Source: Campylorhamphus procurvoides (Eukaryota > Chordata > Aves > Passeriformes > Dendrocolaptidae). Taken from it: a stretch of DNA of 64,000 nucleotides. The position numbers and the translations under genes were made by a program. Shown one piece after another: positions 27,323 to 38,400 of the stretch (the first letter of the stretch is position 1; each line of letters starts with the position of its first letter). The notes under the pieces are model-generated. The model searched no databases, had not been told where the DNA came from, and worked only from the letters and a program-made list of their open reading frames with translations. The stretch is taken from NCBI GenBank assembly GCA_013396655.1, contig WBMV01004155.1:156374-220373 (forward strand), given 5' to 3'.

Positions 27323-30178
27323 GTAATAACCTACAGGTGCCCTTGGGCTGGGGAAGGAAGGCAGTCTGAGCGGGCTGAGGGCATGGGAGATCCTGGCCCA
27401 CCACCAGTAGGCAGGTGATTCAAGCCCCAGTGGTACTGATCCATGCCAAAGGCAGTTTGGGGACCAGTTGTTTCTCCTTTGCCCTTACGACCTGCAAGCA
27501 GCTTTTCCACAGCTCTCAAGTGCAAAGCTCTCTGTGGGAAAGACCTCCCCATGGTCAGAGCACTTGAGACCCAAGCTCGGCTCTCGCTGTGCCCCAGAGT
27601 CCCTCAGAGTCACCAGTTCTGCATTAGAGGTGCCACTCAGAGGGTAACGACTGTCCCTGGGCCACCACTCCAGAGAAGCATCCTGTGCAGCAGCAAGTTC
27701 AAGAGGTTGCCACAGAAGGAACCACATAAACATGCAAGAGAGACCCCAGTCCTGCAGCAAACACCGCTCATTTCTCAGGGACTGCCAGCCCAGCAAAACA
27801 CTTGTCACTGAGCAATTCCTACCCCCACTCTGCCCCCAGCCCCTCTGCACTCTGCACAGAAAGGTGCCCACAACACAAGCTGAGTCTCTTCTTGGAGGTC
27901 ACCCAGGACATGCTGGTCCCTGACTGGTGTCACTACATTGTTCCTAAGGGTGCCAGCTGCCCTTCTGACTGAGCCCACACTTCTGGTCCAGACTGAAGAA
28001 GAGGTCCCCAATGGGACAAGCTCTATCCCTGACTGCAGTAAGGATCATATCTCAGTCCACCTTGCTCCCTGTGCTTGCTTCCAAGGTACCAAGACAAGAC
28101 AGGCCCTCTGCGATGAGAGGTCTACAGCCCTGCAGGCAGAAGGAAACTTCAGTACCAGGGAATATCTGGGATGGGTTAAATTCTAGAAAAAAAGCATGGC
28201 TGGACTACTCTTCCAGTCTGCTGTTATTTCATCCTGGCCCTTGGTGCCACCTGCACAAACAAGCACCTGGACTCCAGCAGTGACTGGTCACTTCAGCAAG
28301 GGGATGCTTCCCTTCCCAGAGGTGCCACCATTCCCTGGCTGGGATAAGGGGTGTCATCCAAAGTCCCCAGTAAAAATAACCCAGTCCTCTGGGATTCCCA
28401 GGGTTACACAGTTTGGCTATTGTCATGAGGAAAGACACCAGATTCCCCATGATCCAAGCCTCTTGCTTCCCTGCTTCTGTGTCATATGAGTGCAGGCTGC
28501 CTCAGCTCAGAACAGGGGACAGTATCCCAAAATAAAGGGCATTTAGGCAAGGTGTGTTCTCTCCCATTCTGGTGACACCTGTAGCCAGTGCATTTCAGCG
28601 TGACAAGAACTGATGCTTGTGAAAATGCCCTGCAGCTTTCAGGATGACGGGACAGCAAGCAGCAAGGGTTTTGTCACTCCTGTGAGCCTTCACACCAACT
28701 GCATGTCTCATACCTGCTCTGCTGTCTTGCAGTGCATCAAAGGAGATCCTCCTGTGAGTGCTGGCAGGCTATGGCTGCTGCAGCTGCACTCTGTGCTGGC
28801 AGCTCTTCTCCATCCCCTACCCACAAGCACCAAGTCACTTTCTCTTCTTGCTGACACCTCAATCACTGCCCTGTGCTGCTGCCTGGAAGTTGGGGAGCAG
28901 ACCAGGCCGTTTCCTGGAGGCAGACAGCACCAAAAGGCAAGGGCCCACCTGGTCCCACTGGTACCACAGTGCAGCCAGCCATGGTCCCAATGAGCAAATC
29001 TCCCCCCAGCCAGGCTGAACTGAAAGCTGTAGAAGGCTGGAATTGTGCCCTCGGTGATCAGGAACCCATCACCCAGTGAAGTTACCCCAGGTCTTGAATT
29101 TTCAGTTCAGATTGCTTTCTGCAGGATAGATTCTGCTGGGCAGTGGATATCTGCCTTGTCTCCACAGCATCATCTCTGTGCCCCAGCTCAGGGACATTAC
29201 CCACACCACCACATCTGGAGCAGGGAGCCAGCTGCAGCCAGAAGGAGATGTATCCTTGCTAGAAAGAGAAAAGTTGCTTTACCCAGCCTGTAAGTCAAAG
29301 AGGATGGGAGACAATATGTGAGGTCACTGCTCAGGGACCTTCAGGAGAATAAACGAAACTCTCTTGCCCCAGGAATTTAGGTGGCCTGGCAGAGCTTGGC
29401 TGAAACCTCAGTGCTGGTTTGCTTTTCTGTCCTGCCCAGGTACCTGGCCATCCGCTACCCCCTGCGCTCCCGGGAGCTGCGGACGCCCCACAAGGCAGCT
29501 GCAGCCATGGCTGTGATCTGGGGCCTCTCCGTGGTCTTTGCTGGGCCCTACCTAAGCTACTACGACCTGCTTGAGTGGGATTCCAGCCACATCTGCATGC
29601 CTAGCTGGGAGGAGTGGAGACGCAAGGTCATGGACACTATCACGTTTGCCTTCGGCTACATCCTCCCCGTGCTGGTGATCAGCCTCTCCTACACCAGGAC
29701 CATCAAGTACCTGTGGACGGCAGTGGATCCCCTGGAGGACATATCAGAGTCCAGGAAGGCCAAGTGGAAGGTAACCAAGATGGTCATCATTGTAACCATC
29801 CTTTTCTGCCTGTGCTGGCTGCCCTACCATGTAGTCATCCTCCGATACCTCTACGGAGACTTCCCCTTCAACCAGGCCACCTATGCCTTCCGCCTGCTCT
29901 CCCACTGCATGGCCTATGCCAACTCCTGCCTCAACCCCATCGTCTACGCCCTCGTCTCCAAGCACTTTCGCAAGGGCTTCAAGAAGGTGTTCAGCTGCCT
30001 CTTGAGAAAAAAGCACCACAACAGGGTGCATGTGGTGCCTGTTGCCCAAGTTGTGCCTGGATTTGGGGCAGGTTCCACTGAAGTGTCCCAGATGCACGAG
30101 GACAATAACAGGTGTGAGCTGAACCCAGTCTCCACGGCAGGCCCCTCAGGTTCCTCCAAGCCCCTTCATATTTCTTAG
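26949..30178 (+). CDS. GALR2-like: Galanin receptor type 2-like GPCR (GALR2 paralogue), two exons
   Basis: Rhodopsin-class neuropeptide receptor of the galanin/spexin group, expected in the plasma membrane. Exons 26949-27322 and 29440-30178 join inside the Arg codon of the DRY motif and give 370 residues. Visible features: N-glycosylation site at Asn15, TM1 about 27-51, TM2 62-85, the Cys100-Cys177 pair for the extracellular disulfide, DRY at 124-126, CWLP at 250-253 and NPIVY at 290-294, then a Ser/Thr-containing tail. [10 protein letters not shown] followed by [15 protein letters not shown], and VSKHFRKGF is GALR2-type rather than GALR1-type. The single intron at DRY is also, as I recall, the GALR2 arrangement. 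The start is fixed by an in-frame TGA nine bases upstream and an A at -3. Because of its position near DNAJA3/ROGDI I think it is the second GALR2 paralogue (GALR2b), not GALR2 itself. Confidence 0.88.
27323..29439 (+). other. Intron of the galanin receptor-like gene
   Basis: 2.1-kb GT-AG intron. No repeat element or embedded gene recognised. Confidence 0.8.
29440..30178 (+). CDS. GALR2-like: Galanin receptor-like exon 2 (TM4-TM7 and tail)
   Basis: 739 nt ending in TAG. Acceptor cctgcccag. Encodes ICL2, TM4-TM7, a Cys in FSCLL after helix 8 that may be palmitoylated, and a C-tail rich in Ser and Asn. Confidence 0.92.
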
Positions 30179-30490
30179 TGGCCAAGCTCCATACCACCTG
30201 CCAGCTCAGCTCTGTCACCAGCTTCAGGCCACCCTTTCCTACTGGGTGACAGAGGATGCTGGAAAGGCAAGCCAAAAACTGGTGAGCACTGCTTTGGGCC
30301 TTGCTGTTCCTTCCCATTCCAGGCACCTGAGCCAGCCCCCCACCACATGCTGAATGCAAGGAAAAGAATCGACCCAGACTCTTCCCTGATCCTCATATCA
30401 CCTGGACTGCAAGGACTGAGGCTCCAGCTCCTCTCTGGGCTCTCATCCAGCAGAACTCCATTGCTCCATGGCCCCACTGCACTGGGTCCT

Positions 30491-30666
30491 GTGCACAAGG
30501 GCAGCAGTTCATGATGGAGTAAAGGCTCAGGAGAGAAACTCATGTTGTTTTAACTTTGTACATTTAGCTCTTTTTGCTTTAAAATCACCTCTCTCTGGGA
30601 AAGCTTTAACATTAAAATGTTCAGGGAAAAGATGCAAGTGGCCTAATTTAAAACAGCACCACACAC
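30491..30666 (+). repeat. Copy A of an inverted interspersed repeat (~175 bp)
   Basis: The reverse complement matches 37806-37983 at roughly 85 percent by eye, with shared blocks such as ctgttttaaattaggccact and gattttaaagcaaaaagagc. It lies about 310 nt after the receptor stop codon and may be in its 3' UTR. I do not recognise the family. Confidence 0.8.
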
Positions 30667-31429
30667 AGAGTCCCTTCTGCCTCTGTCTGGCCAGCCTGGC
30701 TCCCACAGCAGGAATGGCAAGGGAGGAGGGCAGTGCCAAGGTGGTGTGGGAAGTGCCTGGCACAGCCCCTGGATGGCTGCAGGGATGGCTTTGGTGCTCC
30801 CTCAGTGACTGGGTCCTCCCCTGGGATGTGGGCAGGCCATGGGCTCTCTGCATGGGCAGAGATGTTGCTGCTCTGCTAGAGACATCTTTCTAACCCAGAG
30901 CAGAGAAATGCACTTCCCTCATCCAGACAATAGTGGGGCCTGCACTGGTAACTTGGGGTGGGAATGGGCTAAGCCCCAAGCCTCAGGGGGGCCTTTTTCC
31001 TAACTCAAAAACCAGCCCTGAGCAAAGTCTCTGGAGCCTTATGTTCCTACTCCTTTCTCCACAGCCACAGGTGCCAGGTGCACAGCTGATATTTTCCCAG
31101 GATAAATGACCTCTGCCTGCCACACTCAGGATTCTACTGTCAATGCATAAAAGCAGCTTTATCTGACCACCACACTTCAGAGGCCTTGTGGGCAGGCAAG
31201 GAGACAGTGGCAGAGACAGGGTCAAGCACTCAGTTCAGTTATGGTTCCTTCTGCCTCTCTGTGCAGGGATTGAGGAAGATTGCTCTCCATGCCCTCCAGG
31301 GCATGCTCAATCTCCTCCCAGGAGCAAAGTATACACTTGATCCTGTGAAGCTTCAGGAAGGGGAACTCATCTCCCTTACCAGAGCTGATACAAGTGAGTG
31401 CCTTCCTGCCATTCCTAGATCACTGGAGA

Positions 31430-32475
31430 TCATAGAATCACAGGGTATTTTCAGTTGGAAGGGACTCAAAAGTTCCATTGTGTCAAACTCCTTGCTGCTC
31501 ACAGAACTACCTAAAACTAAACCCTGTCACTGAGAGCATCCTACACACACAGCTCTGGCAGGCCTGGGGCTGTGGCCACCTCCCTGGGGAGCCTGTTCAG
31601 TGCCCAACCTCCCTCTGGAGGAAGAACCTTTTCCTGATGTCCAGCCTGCATTTCCCCATACATGGCTTCATTCCAGCTCCTCCTGTCCTGTCACTGTCAC
31701 CAGAGAGCAGAGAGCAGCACCTCCCCACCCATGGGGAAGGTGCAGAATGCCATGGGGTCACCCCTCAGCCTGCTCTTCTCCACACTGAAGTGGCCATTGA
31801 CCTCAGCCACTCCTTGCACATCTCACCCTCGAGGCCTTTCACCATCCTGGGCACCCTCTCCTGGGCACACTCCCAATGTTTGATGTCCTTTGGATATCTG
31901 GGTGCCCCAGACTGCCCCCAGAGCTCGAGGTGGGGCTGCCCCAGTGCAGAGCAGAGCAGGACAATCAGCCCCTTGGACCAGAAGGTGATGCTTTCCCTGA
32001 TGCCCCCCAGGGCACAGTTTGAGCTGCCAGGGCACTGCTGACTCCTGTTGAACTTGCCATCCATCAGGACCCCCAGGTTCCCTTCCAGGGGCTGCTCTCC
32101 AGCCTCCTGTCCCCCAGTCTGTGCATATAACCAGGATTACCCCATCCCACCTGCAGCATCTGGCACTTGTTCTAGTTAAATTTCACACACTTGGTGACTG
32201 CCCAGCCCTCTGGTCTGTCAGATCTCTCTGTAAGGCCCTTCTTGCCTCGAGGGAATCCACAGCTCCTCCTAGTTTAGTATCAACAGCAAATCTAATGTAT
32301 CTTTGATTCCTACCCCCAGATAACTTATACAAACATCCAAGAGCCCCAGCCCCCAAAGTGAGCCCTGTGGAACCCCAGGGCACCATGCTGTGACCCCATT
32401 TACTGTAACCCTTTGAGCCCAACCCATGAGCCAGGTGCTCACCCAGTGTATGATGGACTTGTCTGGCTGCAGGTG
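31430..32475 (-). mobile_element. CR1 LINE fragment with reverse-transcriptase remnants
   Basis: Read on the - strand, broken frames retain CR1 RT words in order: GVPQGS, DTKLGGAVDSLEARRALQRDL, then SQQCPG and PHLELWGQ, followed by the 3' tail whose atcatagaatca end lies at 31430. About 1.05 kb, several frameshifts, so inactive. Larger and on the opposite strand to the copy in DNAJA3. Confidence 0.9.
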
Positions 32476-35400
32476 GGACAGCTGATGTACCTGCTCTCCC
32501 TGGAGAGAACCAGCTGCTTCAGCTCCTCCATACCAGGGAAGGGACACTCCTCCTTGGGGCCAGGGGTGAGCAGAGATGCGGAAGGGCAGCTGGGAAGCTT
32601 GTTGTCATCAGGTTGGTGCCAGTGCTCTGCAATCCCCTATTTCCCAGAGCACCCTCGAATTCCATCCCCATGTTGGGAGTGACTGCAGTAAGGTGAGCTC
32701 TGTAATGACCAGGGCCTAGTGGAAGTCTAAGGAACTTTTGTCAGCAGAGAGGTTTTTCTCTTAGAATAAAATCCCTCCCCAAAGTGCCTCTGTGCCAGAA
32801 CTTCTGGGATCAGAAGACCAACAACTTGAATTTGCAGGGAAACAGCCAAAGCTGCCCAGCACAGGCTCCACCACCTCCATGCAGGGCTCCCAGCCCAGGG
32901 CAGCCATCACAACTGGCAATGCCCTCATCAGCTCTCCCTCGGCTTACATGTCTCTGGTTTGAAGGATCAAACCCACCAGTCAGGGCCCAGACTTGTCTCT
33001 CTGCTGTCAGGATGACACTTTCTGGTCTGGCCCAAGGGCCTCACTGCCAGGAGAGATCAGATCACCACCTTTCAGGGGGTGTTTGGACCACATCTTTGGC
33101 TCTCCTGTGTCATTCCCACATTAGGAAAGGGAGAATTACCCTTCTGTCACACAAGTGCTCTATGAGAAGATGCCTCTCCCAAAGAACCAAGGCTTTTCAC
33201 AAACACAGTTCAGTTCCCACCAGAAAAGGATGTGCAGAAAGGTGACCACAGTAATGTGGGATCTGCACAACACTCAGTGGTGGGTGCTAATGGTCTCTCT
33301 CCTACCACCCACCCTGCACACTTGGGTCAATTCACACTTGAACTGCAGTAGCTCAATCATGCACATACGCAGATAAAGAAAATACAAAAAAAGCCATTAG
33401 AGACAAAAAGGGACAGAAATTGGTTAGGAAGGGAATAAACCAGGAGAATAACAAGCTCCAGGATTTAAAATGCTGTTCCTAATGACAAAGAACAGGCCAT
33501 GAGTCACTTCATGAATGGTTGTTTGCTCTGACTGGTTTTCACTTAATTTTGTTTTTCTCTTTAAAGACGACAGAGAGAAAATTGGTCAGAACACCTGAAG
33601 TGAACGGAGCTCCAAGAAGCACCTCTATTCTGGGAATCCTGTTAGAAATCAAACTAGATGCCTGCCCAAAACAAGGACAGCCCCTGCTCATGGTGCCCCA
33701 AAGTGAAACACAACCAAGCTGGTTATAACAGGGCTTGACCACCTTCCCTGTCTGCACTGGCTAAGCCACCACAGAGACAGGGACAGGTGGCTTTGTGCAC
33801 CTGAGCTGCAGTCAGAACCACAGGGAGCAAAGCTGTGAAGAGGCCCCACACGCCTGGGCCACTGACAGTCATTCTTGAAACCTTCCTGCAAAGATCTCCT
33901 CTAGTTTTTTCATCACTTTTTTAGGTGCCTAATACGTGCTTCATCTCACTGACAGAAAGGGGAGAAAAACTATTGCTGCTGCACTGCAGCAATGACTGCC
34001 CTGTGTGAGGACTTCAGCCTCAAAAAATGAGAAGCAGAGAAGAAGAAAAACTCCAATCAATCTTCCCTCACAGATTATTTTTTTTAGGCTTTTACTTGTT
34101 CTGTCTCTCTCCATCCTGCCGTGACATTTTAACGAGACTCATCAAACAGGCATTATACTCTTTCTCCACAATGGTACAGCATGCCCAGTCACATCTGGGT
34201 CCTGTCCTTGGCCAAAATAAATGTCTAGATCCAATGTAAAAGGACATTCTGTCTTAAATCTACTTGCCCAAGGACATCCCCCACTGCCACTCAGGCACCA
34301 CACAGCAGGTACAGAGCAGTGTCCACCAGGGACCTCCAAGGTGCCACCTTCCCATTCCATGCTGGCAGAACCTTGACTCACCCCCTCCCTCCCTGTGCAC
34401 AAGGGCTAGGAGTGAAAGTGTGGCAAGGTCTTTTAGGATGAGGAGGGAAGAGGTGGGGAAGGGAGAGAGTGGGAGAGATTGAAAGGAAATAAATGCAACT
34501 GTGGGAAAAAGTCACTGCATTTCGTTTAGACACGTTCAATTAAAACTAAGAAAACAACCCCACAAACAGCAGAATACTTCCAAGAGAAACCTTCAGGTAA
34601 CATGTTAGGGTGCAGCAGGCAAATCTCAGCCACAGCCATTCAGTCCCTGGGTGGTAGAGGACTCAGTGCAGGCCCCAGGCACAGCAGCACATGAGGCAGG
34701 GCTCTGGTGGGGAGGGTGTGCAGGCATAGGAATATGCAGAATGCAGCAGTGATAGCTGAAAATTTAAATCACAGAGCACACTGTCCTGCAAATTTGAGAG
34801 ATCCAAACAGACCATGACACCCCTCCCAGCAGAGTGCACACTAGGTTCCTAACAGGCTCTGCAGCTGCTGCTTTTGGGAGAGCAGTGGTGGCACCCAGGA
34901 GTGCTGGGAAGGAGACTGCATTTGTCAAGTTATTCACAGATGTCTTACAGGAGTAAATAACTTGACAGATCTCATTTCTTTCTGATGTTCATGAGAGTGA
35001 GCAATTTTCTTCAGCTTCTTTGTCATCTGGATCTACCTTGCTGGACAGGATGAATTCATTGTCACCCAGGGTTAACAGCAATGAACAGAGATGTGCCCAT
35101 TCACCCAGGGAGATGAGCATGGCAATCATTCCAACCCCAGCCCCAGCAACAAGCCACGGCAGAGCCAGGAGTCACCCCAGTGTGAGCGGAGCCCTGGGAG
35201 CTCACCTGAATCTGGGGGTTGAGTTTGGGTTGTCCGGCGGATGAAGTTCAACACAGCCCTGTCACTGATAGTTTCACCCTGGGCTATCTAGACATCTCTG
35301 GTTTGCTGTGTTGTGATGGTTTGGACACACAGTGTTCTTTCCAGGTGAAAGGCCATTTGCTTTCCCTGATTGATCCCAAATGACTCGTAAATTACCTTAA

Positions 35401-38400
35401 TTACATCTCTCTCCCCTAGTGTCAGACAGAGGCTGGTACTAATTCACATATATCGACAGAGATGTGCCCCATCGTTCAGCTGGGTGGCTCACACCAGCTT
35501 AATAACTGCAGCAGTGACACAGCCCAGGAGGAGATGGGAGTCCTGGAGGTTTCACATGGGGCCAGGAAGGATGGGAACAGGCAGATGTCTGCCTTGAGCA
35601 TGGAGCTGCATCCTCCCATGCCTGCGTCTCCATCCTCCCAATATATCCTTCATGAAAATGATTGAGGAGCCTATAGCATGACCTGGCACCAAAATAATAT
35701 AGTCTGTGCTCCTGTAGAGGAGTCACAAAACTTCCAGGTGCTTTCAGAGTAATGAGTATCAACCCATGCAGAAATAAATGGCTCCACTGGCTCTTATTGC
35801 AAGCTCATCCTTCCTTGCTGACCAAGAGCACTCAGCTTTGAGAGGGCAATAACTTCATTTGGATGAATAATGCTCTAGACAATGGAAAAGAAGTTGTACT
35901 GGGGACACCAGGGTTGTTACTCTGCTTGAGGTCTCTGGGTGGAAACACAATTTTTTCACAAAACTGCATTCAGTGGTTTAGATTCAAGGCCCACATGACT
36001 GCCACATACAGAATCCAGTGTTAGTCACATCTTTGTTTTCCCCATGTAGCCAAAATGCATGAGTGGAAACTCATCAGCCCCAGATTGCCAGGGGAATTTG
36101 AGGAAAGTGAGGCCAGGGAATATAACACCAGGCTTGGAGAGGAGCTGTGGGCAGACACAATCCCCTCAAGAGACAGTATGCCACTACCTTTCCTCTGGGA
36201 GGGATGGAGGGATGGATGGATGGGCTGCAGAGGGAATGAAGGTGGGATTACTATATAGCAAGAGAGCATCAGTCAGAGTAGTTCAGAGGATGGCACAGAA
36301 TGGGCAGCAAGGGCTGGGGGTGGAGATGGGGAAGAAAAGAAGAGCTAATTATCTCCTTTGAGTGGCAAAGATAATTCTTCAAGTCACAAAGTGCAAGGCT
36401 TTGGCAAGAGCCAGGATTCATTAAGTTTGTCTGTAATGACTGTGCAGCCAAGCACACCCAGGAGCTCCCTGCAGGCAATCAGAGCACTGTTTATTTCACT
36501 TGCAAGCAGATTCTCATCATCCAGACTGTTCTGGAGACAATCTCTCCCTTCCTCAGTGCCATTGTCCCCACAACATCTTCAACCAGTACTCAAAACAGAT
36601 AAAAAAGAAGGGCTGACTTCAATTGCCAAGAGCTGACCCCTCAGAGAGGGGTCCAGACAGGGAAATCTGCCAGATTCAGTGCCTTGTGTTAGGCATGGGG
36701 ATCCACAGGCAGCATCCACAAGCACCACTGTCACTCTGCAGAAGGGGAGGTGGCTTGGACATTGCCACACATCATGGGCAGGACAGGATGCTGCCACCCA
36801 GTCCTTGCTGTTGTCAGAACTGTGGGCACTTCACAGTTGCAACTACTCTGTTTTATAAACCAGCCTGGGAGAGCACCAGACATGTGGTGGAAGGAAAAAT
36901 GTCCTGCCCTGATGCCAGCAGAGGTGTGTGCCCTGCATCAGTGTTAGCTTGCAGTGTCCCTCTCTCCTCACCCTCCCTTCCCACGCAGCCCACCTACCCC
37001 TGTCAGCAGCCCAGGCACCTGGAACTCCTCACATGCCCTTCCTCCCACCCCTCAAGAGGTCCATAAGCACCCAGGGATGCCTAACTGTGGGATGTTACTG
37101 CAGCAGGCAGCTCCCCAGTTAATCTAAAGGCACCAGAGCAAGCCAAGTCCTAGCACTGGGAAAGCCAGGTGAGGATTGCCAGCTCTGGAGTCCACTGGAC
37201 AGGCTGGATTCTGGATCAGGCTCTCCCAGAGCAAGGTGTGTATTTCAAGGGATATTTAAACATAAATTGTTCAGTGCTATCCAATAGACTGATGCATTGT
37301 AGTCAGTTCATGCCAACAGCTTTGACACATGAGAAATATTTTCCACCAGGGAATACTCTCCATTAATGGAATTACTGCATCCTGTGCTCAACCCATGTCA
37401 ACAAGAAACAGAAGACAACAATGCAGAGACCTTGTAAATTGGTGCAGCAGAACATTCTCCTGTGCCAGGCCCCCACAGAGCAGGCTGAGCACAGGGGCTG
37501 CATCCCTGACCACAGCACATGTGGAGCCAGCCCCTGCCCACCCAGCCTGGCACAGCCTGTGTGAGGCTGCAGACAGGGAGCTGCTTGCAGATTTGCTAAA
37601 ATTAGAACATTACACAGCTTGCTGCTAATGTGTTGATCCTGTCTTTGTGTGAGACAGCATAACCCTGGTCCTGTGTCCTGTACAGCTTCCTGCCCATAAC
37701 ACCTACCCATGTCCTTCCTGCTCCTACTAATGACTCCCAGCTGGCTGTTGCCCCAGCCTGTAGCTAAATCTAGAATAAGTCGATCTTACCTTAAATTTCT
37801 CCCACGTGTTTGGTGCTGTTTTAAATTAGGCCACTTGTGTCTTTTCCCTGAACATTTTAATGAGAAAGCTTTCTTGGAGAAAGATGATTTTAAAGCAAAA
37901 AGAGCTAAATGCACACAGTTAAAACCATCATGAGTTTCTCCCCTGAGCCTTGACTCCAGCAGGGGTTGCTACCCTTGTGCACTTCAGTGGTTTCCTTCAC
38001 CCTTCTGAACAGACTGAACAACTGCACTGCTCAAACCAGTTCTCATCACAAGGGTCCCAGGACAAGCTGTGCCTCTGAGACGGGGAGAAGGACCAGAGAT
38101 GCAAAAGAGACTGTCACAGAAGAGCTGGGACTTCAGACCACATGCTCAACCCCCTATTTCAGCTGCTCAGGAGTGGTGCCCTGCTCCCTGACATACACCT
38201 GCTATTGCGTCAAAGACTCTTAGTCACTCTGACAATTTTAGAGGCAGATTTGAGGGCTGATGCTGACAGATATATATATGAAGTCAGGCTTTCTGATGCT
38301 CCTCTTTGGACTCTCAGGGAGGGGGAAAAACAAGACCAAAAACAACACAGCCCTGGGACAGCTAGGACAAAGTTACAGGCCAAATCTACCTGCACCTTCT

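Noticed and set aside
26934..27404. 156-codon antisense frame opposite the receptor exon 1
   Set aside because: Acidic composition is a shadow of the GC-rich sense codons; no independent evidence.
26949..30178. Identification as GALR1 or GALR1-like
   Set aside because: SRELRTP after [18 protein letters not shown] and a single intron within DRY point to GALR2 type.
31765..32547. Open frames with RT-like words as a gene
   Set aside because: They are fragments of a frame-broken CR1 LINE.
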